DNA of 64,000 bases from assembly GCF_905475395.1 (NCBI RefSeq), contig NC_058337.1, positions 86,050,368 to 86,114,367 on the forward strand. Direction: 5' to 3'. The DNA is from Chrysoperla carnea. Taxonomy: Eukaryota > Arthropoda > Insecta > Neuroptera > Chrysopidae. The notes beneath the pieces are model-generated. The model made no database searches and had not been told where the DNA came from. It worked only from the letters and a program-made list of their open reading frames with translations. Position numbers and translations under genes: made by a program. Each line of letters opens with the position of its first letter. Position 1 is the stretch's first letter. Below, piece after piece: positions 25,601 through 33,735 of the stretch.

Positions 25601-28600
25601 AACATAAAAAAATTAAAATATACTTAGATTCTTCTATGAAAAAACAAATTTATCTTGAGATAACTTAAACATCTTTTCCTATTTATAAATAGGAAAATAA
25701 ACAAATAATTAACATTCATTTTAAAATATGTCTTTTATTAAATTTATTAAAATATTTTCACATTTGCGGTTTGTATTTAATTTAAATTATAATTAATTAT
25801 GTAGGTAATAATTAAATTGTATTAAAACAAGTGAAAAAAAAAAACAATTGACTGAATTCCTTGTTGAAATATCATGTATAGACAGTGTTGATTATGGATT
25901 CGTTTGTTTTTTAACGTCATGTAAGTAAAGAAAGATAGTCAATCTTACACACAAAGTAATACTACAAAGTAGTATCATTATTCTCATTTACTTAGTGTAC
26001 ATCGTACTAAACAAACACATACATAAATACAAAATATGTATACTTTAATATAATACATATTATATTTGTTCTAATCTAATTTGCGCTCTCACGGGTAAAC
26101 AGTGATGTTTACGCAAAAATGTTTGGTACAAAAGTTGTTTATTTTATAAGAAACATTTTTTACATTTAAACTTTTGTTCTATCTCTTAAGGTTTACAAGA
26201 TGTGTCCTCCAGACCCAAGAACCAATTGAAAAGGACTAATTAGGTGATTTATGAACAGCTATACTTAAGTTTTGTTCGTAGCAACAATATTTTTAAACGT
26301 TACAAACTTGGGACTAAACTTTGCATATCTTGATATATTTTATATACATAATATACCTACATGGTATAAAAAATAAAATAAAATTGTTTTAGAATTATGA
26401 TATTTATTAATAAATTCAAAAAAAGATAAAAACAACAATTGTATAAAAACAATAATTAAAAAAATTAGATAACAGATTTGAAGTTAGTCGGAGGAATTAT
26501 ATTAAAGTTAAATATTCAGCTAATTCTACCTTTTAAATTTTTTAACCGACTTCAAACAAAAACGGAGGAGGTTATCAATTCGACTGTATTTTTTTTTTTT
26601 TATGTTTGTTACCTCAGAACTTTTGACTGGGTGAACCGATTTTGATGATTCTTTATCTGTTTGAAAGCTGGTGCTTTCCGTGTGGTCCCATTTCCCATTC
26701 TGGTCTAGTTCTGACAACGGCATCTATGAGAAAACCATAGAAGTCTCAAATTTGCAGCAAGTATGCACGACAAAAGGACGAATAACTCAATATGAGGCCA
26801 ACGGATTTCGATGATTCTTTTTTTAGTGACAAATTACTTAGTGTACTTCAGATTCATTAAATATAAAAAAAACTTTTGACAAAAAGAAAACCGACTTCAA
26901 AAGAAAAATTTTTCCAAAATAAATTAATACGCACTAAAAAGTAAAAAAAATAAAGATAATATAATGTAGTTAAAATTCTTGTTATTTTTGGAGTCGGTGT
27001 CTGCCAAGCTAATGTAGCAAACTGTTCTGTTAGAGTTGTTTCCTTGGCTGACACCGACTCCAAAAATAACAAGAATTTTAACTACATTAAATTATCGTTA
27101 TTTTTTTTTTACTTTTTAGTGCGTATTAATTTATTTTGGAAAAATTTTTCTTTTGAAGTCGGTTTTCTTTTTGTTAAAAGTTTTTTTTATTCTAATTAAA
27201 TATTTGCCAAGGGTACCTTCCGGATGAAACGATGGCCAACTTTGGCATGGAACCACATACATAGTTTTTGTAGTAGAATTTGGTTTTTTGCCACAATAAA
27301 AACATAACTTTTGTCTGAAAACTTTTTTTCTAGACATCAATTTTTGACACCTGCTTTCAAGTATTTTCAAAGTTAGTTCTCGAAATACTAATTTTTTGTA
27401 CATATATTTATTTTTTTTTTATCGTTAAACAAATAACTTTAACTACATTCTTTTTTCCATGTGTTTTTGAGAATTATAATCTAGGATAAAAAAATTCCAA
27501 ACAAAAGTAGGTAATACTTTTACGGCAAAGAATCGGAACCTACTACATAAAATAGGAAGTCTCACTCTCATAATAGGAAGTCCCATTTAAAAAGCAAAAT
27601 TTTGACACATTTTGTTCATTTCCCCTGAAAATAGAAACCACCGTGTCTTACAGGTTTTTTTTTATATTCCAATCCGTTTTTAAAATAATTAGCAGCAATT
27701 TTTTTTAACAGCTTGCGTAAAAATTAGCAGCAATTTTCTTTTAACAGTGTACAAACAGGGACAGTAACAAAAACAGGCTTTGTAAAAATATTACAGAAAA
27801 AATTTATTGGTTTCTATTGATCTGATTACAGCAAACATTATATTGGTTTTCGATGACGTCAACAGTGTCAATGGAAATGTGAACGATAATGACCCTAAGC
27901 AACTTTCTAGAAGGCAAGCAATTGGGTTATATATACAAAAAAAGGCTTGAGAGAATAACAAGAGCTGTTTTTATTACAGCCCATTAATTCTCAAGATTTA
28001 CACAATATGTTTTAATCACTGTCAGATATTTACTTTTCACCTTTGTGAGATTTATCTTGTCGATATCCATGATAAATGAGAGAATATAATACCCTAAATA
28101 GGAACTAACTAATCTGTTTAATAATCATCTGCCACTGGAAACATGTCACAAAAATAATAATTCATTAGTAAATAGTAAGTAGTAAAGTAATTCATTTTAT
28201 TTCTCCTTTTTTTAGTTAACAAAAAAAAAATTAATTACTTGTCTCTGTTCAAGATAAAGTATTTAGGATCTTTTTAAAATTAAAATAAATAAACTTCTTT
28301 AAAATTTTAATTTGTTATGGAAAATTATTCCAATCTATAATTAAGAGAGGAAATTTTTTATATTATTGATCTCATTATTAAATTAAATGTTTATTTTTAA
28401 ATTTTAATTGAAAACATAGCTAAAGGTGATTTTTTAAAAAATCTCCAAATAATATTATTTAAACGGATTAGAATCTCAAAAAAACGGTAAAAACAGGTAA
28501 TTTCCAGGGGTAAACGGGTAAAAAAATTGTTTTTAGTTTTATTTTTCGAGGTCACTTTCTAGGTCAAATAGGGTCAAATATATCAACTTCATTTTTTTTT

Positions 28601-29387
28601 TAAATGGATGTACATACTATCTGTAGCAGATTCTGGTTTTTGTCACTAAAAAAATACTTTTCCAAAAGTATCCATTAAGAAAATTTTTAGCAAACAAATT
28701 CTTAAAACTGATTAAAATAATAATATTTTGTAGAGTCTTATTTACTATCGAGAAACCAAAAAAGTAATTCCTGTTTACAAAATTTGTTTTCTACACTGTT
28801 TTTATATTTTTGCAGTTTTAACATGAAAAAATCGAAACTACTGATACCGAAAATTAAAATGCTTGAAAAAAAATTTTCCAAGAAAAGTTTTTTTGAAGAA
28901 AAAAACCCGAATCTGCCACAAAAAAATGACATAAAAAAAATAAGTTGACCATCGTTTGGCCCGGAAGGCATCCTTCGAAAATAAAACTAAAAACATTTCT
29001 TCATTCCCTCGGAAAAGAAAAAAATTTTACGTATTTTGACATTCCCATTCGGTTTTGAAAAAAAAAGCGAGAAATCATCTTTTTAATCACCCTGTATAAT
29101 ATATTTTGTATTAAATTAACATATTAAATTAATATTTTCATTTAAAAAATAAATAAATAAAATTAGCCAAGAAAAAAAAAAAAATTTTTTTTTAATTTCT
29201 ATGATTTAATAAATCATAATAAATTATCATTGAATATAATTTTTTTTCTACATTAAATTTTGAAAAAGAAATTATTAATTTTAAAATAAAATTTTATACA
29301 AATATACTTACGTATTATTCCATGAACCATTTCATTTAAAAATAATATCACACAAACTATAAAAATTTTGATTAATGAACAATACAT
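10529..29387 (-). CDS. Gene B: takeout/JHBP-family secreted protein, four coding exons, 249 aa
   Basis: Coding exons in transcription order are 29312-29387, 14999-15239, 12144-12277 and 10529-10827, 750 nt including TAA. Exon 1 encodes 25 residues with a hydrophobic core (IKIFIVCVILFL) and ends in the same phase-1 C|gtaagt donor as genes A and C. It joins exon 2 as a proline codon before DYIKVCKRSEPNVNDC, which carries the family cysteine pair. Exon 2 is 241 nt and exon 3 is 134 nt, identical in size to gene A. The last exon (299 nt) equals gene A exons 4 plus 5, so one intron was lost cleanly. The NLFNGDPVLG motif and the YDELFP end are typical of takeout proteins, which are secreted carriers of small lipophilic ligands. 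Exons 2-4 are secure. The link to exon 1 across 14,072 nt is inference, supported by phase and by the lack of a better first exon nearer. Introns 2 and 3 hold large hairpin repeats. Confidence 0.85.
12535..12922. repeat. Near-perfect long hairpin, arms about 174 bp, in intron 2 of gene B
   Basis: The left arm 12535-12709 and right arm 12749-12922 are reverse complements with about nine mismatches by eye and no indels I could see, separated by a 39-nt loop. The arms begin AAGCCATTTTCCAGAAA and end TTCACTGTTC. Transcription of gene B crosses it, so the intron RNA can fold into a long double strand. It could be a recent foldback MITE or a hairpin-RNA source of small RNAs. No clear target duplication is visible. 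Confidence 0.85.
13320..13420 (+). repeat. Dispersed repeat fragment (GTGAAAGTTTGTGAGGATG type)
   Basis: The pattern of GTGAAAGTTTGTGAGGATGT, then GTTACGTTTTCACGCAAAAAC and CTGATT resembles the block at about 40100-40180 (GTCTGTTACGTTTCCACACC). Such blocks are common in insect non-autonomous repeats. I cannot assign a class. Confidence 0.35.
13741..13965. mobile_element. R2 foldback element, copy 1, in intron 2 of gene B
   Basis: Inverted arms include AGCAGTTTAACATAGCG on the left and CGCTATGTAAACTG on the right, with CGGGACCC and GGGTCCCGAC nearer the centre and an outer AACTCAGTCGGGTTTTTT end. The closest relative is at 33480-33735, with a fragment at 49090-49215. A run of more than 30 A (about 13647-13681) lies just before it. 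Confidence 0.75.
14608..14948. repeat. Long inverted repeat next to exon 2 of gene B
   Basis: The left arm (about 14608-14730, with GTGTTCCTTAGATC and CTCTGCATAGTAA) pairs with the right arm (about 14831-14948, with TTACTATGCAGAGG and GGTCTAAGGAACACGT). Identity is roughly 80 percent by eye, around a loop of about 100 nt. Its right end is only 50 bp from the donor site of exon 2 (14998), so a folded intron could affect splicing. Probably an old foldback MITE. Confidence 0.75.
15305..15604. mobile_element. Possible mariner-type MITE
   Basis: Begins TACAGGGTACTTTT and ends GCGACACTGTA, so the outer bases are inverted (TACAG/CTGTA) and flanked by TA. Inner arm similarity is weak, so the call rests on the ends and on the AT-rich non-coding body. 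Confidence 0.4.
15975..16824. mobile_element. Non-autonomous hAT-type element, 850 bp, with 8-bp target duplication
   Basis: The ends are CAGTGGCGGATTTA and AAATCCGCCACTG, inverted copies of each other. The element is flanked on both sides by GAGGTATT (15967-15974 and 16825-16832), a perfect 8-bp target site duplication, the length hAT transposases make. Just inside both ends, GGCGGCAAATT-type blocks also recur in inverted form. No transposase frame is present, so it depended on a hAT transposase elsewhere. Confidence 0.9.
17003..17185 (+). repeat. GGTTAGGTT-headed dispersed repeat, copy 2
   Basis: Starts GGTTAGGTTAGGTTACAGTG, then TGTCCTGTGATGGGACACA and GATCCGTTGAGATAT, in the same order as the copy at 8848-9110. 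It ends in a short overlapping repetition of TCAACGAACT. Confidence 0.6.
17990..18250 (+). repeat. R4 dispersed repeat, copy 1
   Basis: Contains AAGGTAGTACGAGC, then GAAATTATTTGTAC and TTCAACTTTGATGAT, and later AAGTTATAACATAATTCACC. The same blocks in the same order occur at 32300-32470 and 37690-37945. No coding capacity. Confidence 0.65.
18645..18960 (-). mobile_element. tRNA-derived SINE (Leu/Ser-type head)
   Basis: Read on the minus strand, the head has an A box like GTGGCCAAGCGGTCTAAGGC (class II Leu/Ser tRNA) and a B box GGATTCGAATCC, separated by more than usual, consistent with a long variable arm. A body of about 200 bp follows, ending in an ATT-rich microsatellite around 18645-18670. 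The anticodon stem is imperfect, so it is not a working tRNA. Confidence 0.65.
19990..20110 (+). repeat. R5 repeat, inverted partner at 21015-21165
   Basis: The stretch from TAGGTGTCACATAAGAAAG to GAAAGTTTGTATGAAAATAT is the reverse complement of 21015-21110. The two copies flank R1 copy 1. Confidence 0.65.
20379..20931 (+). repeat. R1 repeat, copy 1
   Basis: Full-length copy of a family with five members here. The 5' end is ATACCATGTATA; near the 3' end the inverse TGCATGGTAT is followed by a 40-bp tail with CAACAATTAACTCAGTCAAT. Conserved inner blocks are CACCTAATTAGTCCATTTCC, GGACGTAAAAAGTGAGGTCA and CACTGTTTACCCGTGAGG. Short open frames inside are by-products. Confidence 0.8.
21015..21165 (-). 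repeat. R5 repeat, inverted copy
   Basis: Inverted partner of 19990-20110 (TTTCATACAAACTTTTATCC and GGTGAAATAGGGGATAA on the minus strand), followed by CAAAATCGGAGCTGATATTG. Confidence 0.65.
22804..22990 (+). mobile_element. Pogo/Tigger-like element end, probably truncated
   Basis: GCGGAACTCCGGTAATCCA followed by GGCTAATCCGGC resembles the terminal repeats of pogo-group elements. Further TAATCCGACAAATTCG blocks follow. I found no matching inverted end nearby, so this may be one end only. Confidence 0.4.
24585..25150 (+). mobile_element. R3 composite foldback element, copy 1
   Basis: A hairpin with arms 24607-24696 and 24731-24826, centred on the paired motifs GGAGTCGGTGTCAGCCAAG and CTTGGCTGACACCGACTCC, is joined to a further 280 bp ending in TTGAAGTCGGTTAAAA. 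The whole is repeated in inverted orientation at 26541-27172. Confidence 0.8.
25827..26369 (-). repeat. R1 repeat, copy 2
   Basis: Full-length minus-strand copy, from ACAAGTGAAAA and ATATCATGTATAGACAGTG to ACATGGTATAAAA. It lies between the two inverted R3 copies. Confidence 0.8.
26541..27172 (-). mobile_element. R3 composite foldback element, copy 2 (inverted, most complete)
   Basis: Starts TTAACCGACTTCAAACAAA at 26541. Its hairpin part, 26881-27172, has arms of about 130 bp bounded by AAAACCGACTTCAAAAG and CTTTTGAAGTCGGTTTT. The same 19-bp inner motif pair as copy 1 is present. No coding capacity. Confidence 0.85.
27200..28990. repeat. Diverged inverted repeat pair (27200-27400 with 28640-28990)
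   Basis: CCTTCCGGATGAAACGATGG at about 27220 recurs in inverse, diverged form as CCATCGTTTGGCCCGGAAGG at about 28949. Neighbouring blocks on each side show looser similarity. The 1.2 kb between is plain AT-rich DNA. Confidence 0.4.
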
Positions 29388-30942
29388 TTTTCGCGATTCT
29401 TTTTTCCAAAATAATAAATAAAATAAAAAATAAAAAAATAAAATAAATTGAATACACTTTATGAAGAGTTTTATGTGAAAGATACCAATAAACTAAAATT
29501 AATGAAATAAAAAAATTAATTTTAATCTAAAAAAATTTATTCAATGATTGCAATAAACAAAACTAACTATATGGTTTATTTAATTTTAAAATTAATTTAG
29601 CAATAATCTAATCAACATAACTGAAGTAACTTATAACTAATAACTATACATTTTCACTTTGATAATTGATTGAACATCTAAAACTTTAAGTAATATGAAT
29701 ATATTTTTAAATATATTATGTGTAATATAACTAACTAATTATTACCAATGGCTAGTTTTATTAAACTTTTTAATATATAAATACGATAGTAGATAATAGA
29801 GGTGTAGATATTGGAATTGCGGCAATCTACAGTATTATTTACATTCATTCACGAGGCCCCGGACCCGAATCGATCGGTCATTGAATCATATTACAAAGGT
29901 ATGAGAATGAGATGTATATATTTGATAGGGTATTTATAGTATAAATATATATAATATAATGTAATCTTTAATATCATAAATTTTACGTATACCAATCGAA
30001 TTGTTCGAGTTATTTACAGAATGGTTATTAAAATGCTATTTAGATTGCTACGAGTCTTGCATTCAAATCTCTGTACTATACACGAAAATAAAACCTATTG
30101 TAGGTAGTAACTAAGTGCTGTACCTATAGTATGTTCCTAAGTCACCCTTTAATGAGATCTTTCTTCTAAGGTAAATCAAATACAGAACAATGTTTCAAGT
30201 AAAAATTGTTCATATCAAAGGGGAGCATATAAAAGGCATCTTAGATTGGAGCTTGACCCGCAAGATCAGCTAAATGTCAACTTGTTTTCGTTATTGGTAA
30301 TACTTATAAAATAACTTATGGGTAATAGGATTAAAAAGAGCATTTTTTGTTTAAAACATTTTATCTAAATATGAATAGGATCAGCAGAAATTAAATAAAA
30401 AATATTAAATTTAAGCTCAAAAATTTTAATTTTTACGGTTAAAAAAAATCGCACTTGGACATTCAAAATAGCATTTTGAAAAACCTTATCTGAAGAAAAA
30501 ATTTCAAAATTTCAATAATATTTTTGTATAAAATATTAGAAAAAAAAACTGTTAATATTTAACGCCTAGCTAGATTTCCATGAAGCACTTCAACAAGCAA
30601 ACCAGCTATCGCCTTTATCAAAGTCAAATTACCTACGATTATGATAAAAATTTTCTTCAACGAATATTAAATAAAACTTAATAACTTAATTATTACTTCA
30701 AAAAGTAAGACAAACTCGAAACGAAATCAGTCCTTTTTTTCTCATGGACGGCCGGAGTCAGTTTGTCTCCCTGGTACCCTGAATTATGCTTTTACTCTCT
30801 AAATGTACTCTTTACCCCTAAATGTAATTTTGGTTGGGCAATGACTAGCATTAACACAAATATACTAATAGTTCATTAGAACTATTTCATAATTACTGGA
30901 ACTATTTCAAGAAACTGTATTGTCAATCATCAAAAATGGTTA

Positions 30943-31135
30943 ATCATAAATGACAATTTCTGCGGGAAAGTTGATTAAGAAGAAGAAACGCTGGAACATC
31001 TGTTGTATCGATGCCAAGCCCACGAAAACTGGCGTTCTAAAATCTGGGATCCCAGCTTTCCAAATAGCCTAGAAGAGACGGTAGAAATGAACATTCAGAA
31101 ATAATTACTTTTCCTAAATGGTTAAAAGTTAAGGT
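30943..31135 (+). pseudogene. Relic of a non-LTR retrotransposon, carboxy-terminal zinc-knuckle region
   Basis: One frame reads INDNFCGKVD, then a TAA stop, then EEETLEHLLYRCQAHENWR. The E-T-x-x-H-L-L-x-x-C spacing after an upstream cysteine is the carboxy-terminal motif seen after the RNase H or reverse transcriptase region in many insect LINEs (Jockey, I and R1 types). The stop and the loss of frame afterwards show it is dead. No upstream reverse transcriptase could be traced. Confidence 0.5.
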
Positions 31136-32299
31136 TTTTTTTCAACCCAACCCAATCTTTTATGCTGGAGATTATTGAAAGCTTTTTATAATTCAAGTCA
31201 TTTGTTTCTATAATCACCCAAGTGGTCGAAAGCGCAGAGATGCTCACCACGTCTCTGCGGTAGCTGCTTAGACCTACGAGACTATGGATTTAAATAGCAG
31301 CATGATATTTAATGAACGTAGACATAATGTTAAGTGTTGATTTATAGATAAGTCTTATGCAATTAAGGGCAATAATTTTTGCAAACATGATGTTCATGTA
31401 AGTGCGACCTTTAATGGTTCATTCATTCAACTTCCCAGAAAATGAAAATAATTTTCTTTAATTGCCTAAAACACTGCATTAATAATTATTTAATTACAGG
31501 TTAAAAACGTGTTTTCTATGCAATAGGTACAGAGATCAATACCCAGCACTGGGGAAAATATTTCTTTAATGTTATACAAATTCATATAAGTTTACTAATC
31601 ATCGAATTTCACAGTTTCTTAATAGTCACAGGAAAATTTCAAGTTTATTTTTTCTACTCGCACTCTTTCCCTTTCCAACGCTCCTTTTTCTACGCACTGA
31701 TTTTGAAAATCTTGATGTTATAAGTCAACGATTGTCGCAAATACGAAATAGCTATTACTTTTCATTCGCGAGAAATCGTGAACCAAAAAATGATGTTAAT
31801 ACATTGTCCTGACTATGAAACATAAGGATATATAGAAAATTTCGATTTTGATTTTCGGATCGATTACAAGAATTGTTCTATACTGGGACGCTAATTAGTG
31901 AAAGTGGTCCATTAAAGTGTACCAAACTGCAACTACGAATAAACAAACATATTTTAATTATAATATTACTACTCATGTATAATATAAATATAATATACTA
32001 GTCTGGTTACTTATTACAGCATAGCCATAGCACACTTACTTACACTTACTTACTATATTGTGTTGTGTACAAAGTGAAATGTCCATACAAAAATAATTTG
32101 AACTATGTTAAAAAATTGTGTAATTTATTATATATGTATATGTGTGAGTACGTACCCATATTCATACATATATACCTACATTCGTAGACCGTCAGTCCAT
32201 CGATAATCATGGAAATCTCGATTAATCAAGTTTTAGCTTGGAAAATGAGATTTTAACAGCAACTTCGCCGAATGTTAAATTTATTGAAATCTAATTTTT

Positions 32300-32470
32300 C
32301 GATTAAGGTAGTGCGAGCGCCAAGTCAAGTTTAGACTTGTGGCTGAAATTATTTGTACCTTACTTTCCACTTTAATGATGATTTTTGTTTTAACTTCATG
32401 ATTTTAGATGAAAAAGAAGAATACAATTTTTGGATAGGTGCCTTGTTTAACGAAATATCAACCCCAATTT
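32300..32470 (+). repeat. R4 dispersed repeat, copy 2
   Basis: AAGGTAGTGCGAGCGCC, then GTTTAGACTTG and GAAATTATTTGTACCTTA, as in copies 1 and 3. Only the front part is clear. Confidence 0.6.
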
Positions 32471-32824
32471 TCAGCTTTAGTAAATTCATTTTAGTACCAT
32501 GTAAAACTTAACAGTTTCGATAGCATATATCTGATTCCTGTTCTATCGTTCGCTTGACTGACCGCAGTATGTGTGTGTACACATATACTATAACCAATCC
32601 TCAAATTATCAGCTTTAGTAAATTCAACGAATGTTTTTTGACCTGGCTACTCCCTATAAATACCTGTAATTTCAGGTATGCACTAAAATTTGTGATGTTG
32701 TAACCCAGTAAATAAACAAACAGACCATATGGCGTTTTCAATCACGTGACATCAGCTAAACAAATTTAAATTTGTTGAGATTTTTTGAATAAATATAGTA
32801 GTTTTTTAATTACATCAAATTGTA

Positions 32825-32935
32825 ATTACTTTTTGTTTTTGTTTACTTTTAGTCATGTATACGATATTTATTTACATCATGGTCTCTCGATTATAATTGA
32901 TGAATGTTAATATGACACATACAGCGTAAACTAAG
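32825..32935 (-). repeat. SINE tail copy, same family as 4830-5245
   Basis: TACGATATTTATTTACATCA and TGGTCTCTCGATTATAATTG match the stretch at about 5019-5053 in the same orientation, which is the inverse of the plus-strand SINE tail at 5166-5240. Confidence 0.6.
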
Positions 32936-33479
32936 TATTGACATCTAATTGTCTTTAAAGCCCATATCTCTGTGCAGTTATTATTAATTACGATATTATT
33001 TCTCATTTTGTTAAATAGCCTTTTTGAATATTCGCTTGATTATGGGCTTACGGTCTACATTATTATACAACTTAGTTAATGTTTAATAAATAAGTATAGG
33101 CTACTATATACTATATAGATGTGTGAATGTGTATGTTCTGACTATTCAATGAACAATATAAGTACAAAATAAATGTCTTATGTAATTTTATTGACTAGCT
33201 ACCTACCTATGGGTATTTATACAAATAAACATACGATATTAATGAAAAATTATAAACAGATTTAAATAAGAAATATTTTTAGAAACATATAATTATTTTT
33301 AGAAGTATAAGTAACAATTGACATAGTTAATTGTTCAGTCAGTTTTCAATTTTCCACAAAAAAATTGAATAATAAATCGTTATTAATAACGTTTTATATT
33401 ACGATTTTTAATAAATACCAAACTCCTCATGTTAGCTGTTGCATAAAGATCATTTCAAACTGAATGCAAGCAATAATAA

Positions 33480-33735
33480 AAAAAAATTATTTAAAAATAC
33501 AAAAAATCGTAAACTGAAAAGAAAAGAGAGTTAAATGTAAACTGAAAAAAAAAACTAGTTCAGCAGTGTACATAGCGACTTTAATAGTCGGACCCCATTA
33601 CAATGTACACCGACTCAAATCTTCCCAATAATGGGTCCCGACTGTTAAAGTCGCTATGTAAACTGCTGAACTTGTTTTTTTTATTTTTTATTTACATTTA
33701 TCTCAGTCGGGTTTTTTGATTTTTTAAATAATTTT
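33480..33735. mobile_element. R2 foldback element, copy 2 (best preserved)
   Basis: The left arm AGTTCAGCAGTGTACATAGC and the right arm GCTATGTAAACTGCTGAACT are inverse copies, with TAATAGTCGGACCCCATTA facing TAATGGGTCCCGACTGTTA. Arms are about 60 bp in the core with weaker outer arms. The outer end ATCTCAGTCGGGTTTTTT matches copy 1. Confidence 0.8.

Larger units (their letters stand above)
15240..29311 (-). other. Intron 1 of gene B, 14 kb, repeat-filled
   Basis: No further coding exon was found on either strand. Contents in order: MITE 15305-15604, hAT MITE 15975-16824, GGTTAGGTT repeat 17003-17185, R4 17990-18250, SINE 18645-18960, R5 pair flanking R1 copy 1 (19990-21170), pogo-like end 22804-22990, R3 inverted pair flanking R1 copy 2 (24585-27172), and a diverged inverted pair at 27200-27400 and 28640-28990. 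The remaining stretches (about 21200-22800, 23000-24580, 27400-28640) are low-complexity AT-rich DNA in which I see nothing. Confidence 0.6.

Noticed and set aside
27131-27403. Open frame of 90 codons, minus strand
   Set aside because: Half of it lies in the R3 foldback and the rest is a diverged inverted repeat.
31216-31300. Possible tRNA (GTGGTCGAAAGCGC start)
   Set aside because: The A-box-like start is weak and the T arm region (GGATTTAAATAG) does not pair well. At best a decayed SINE head.
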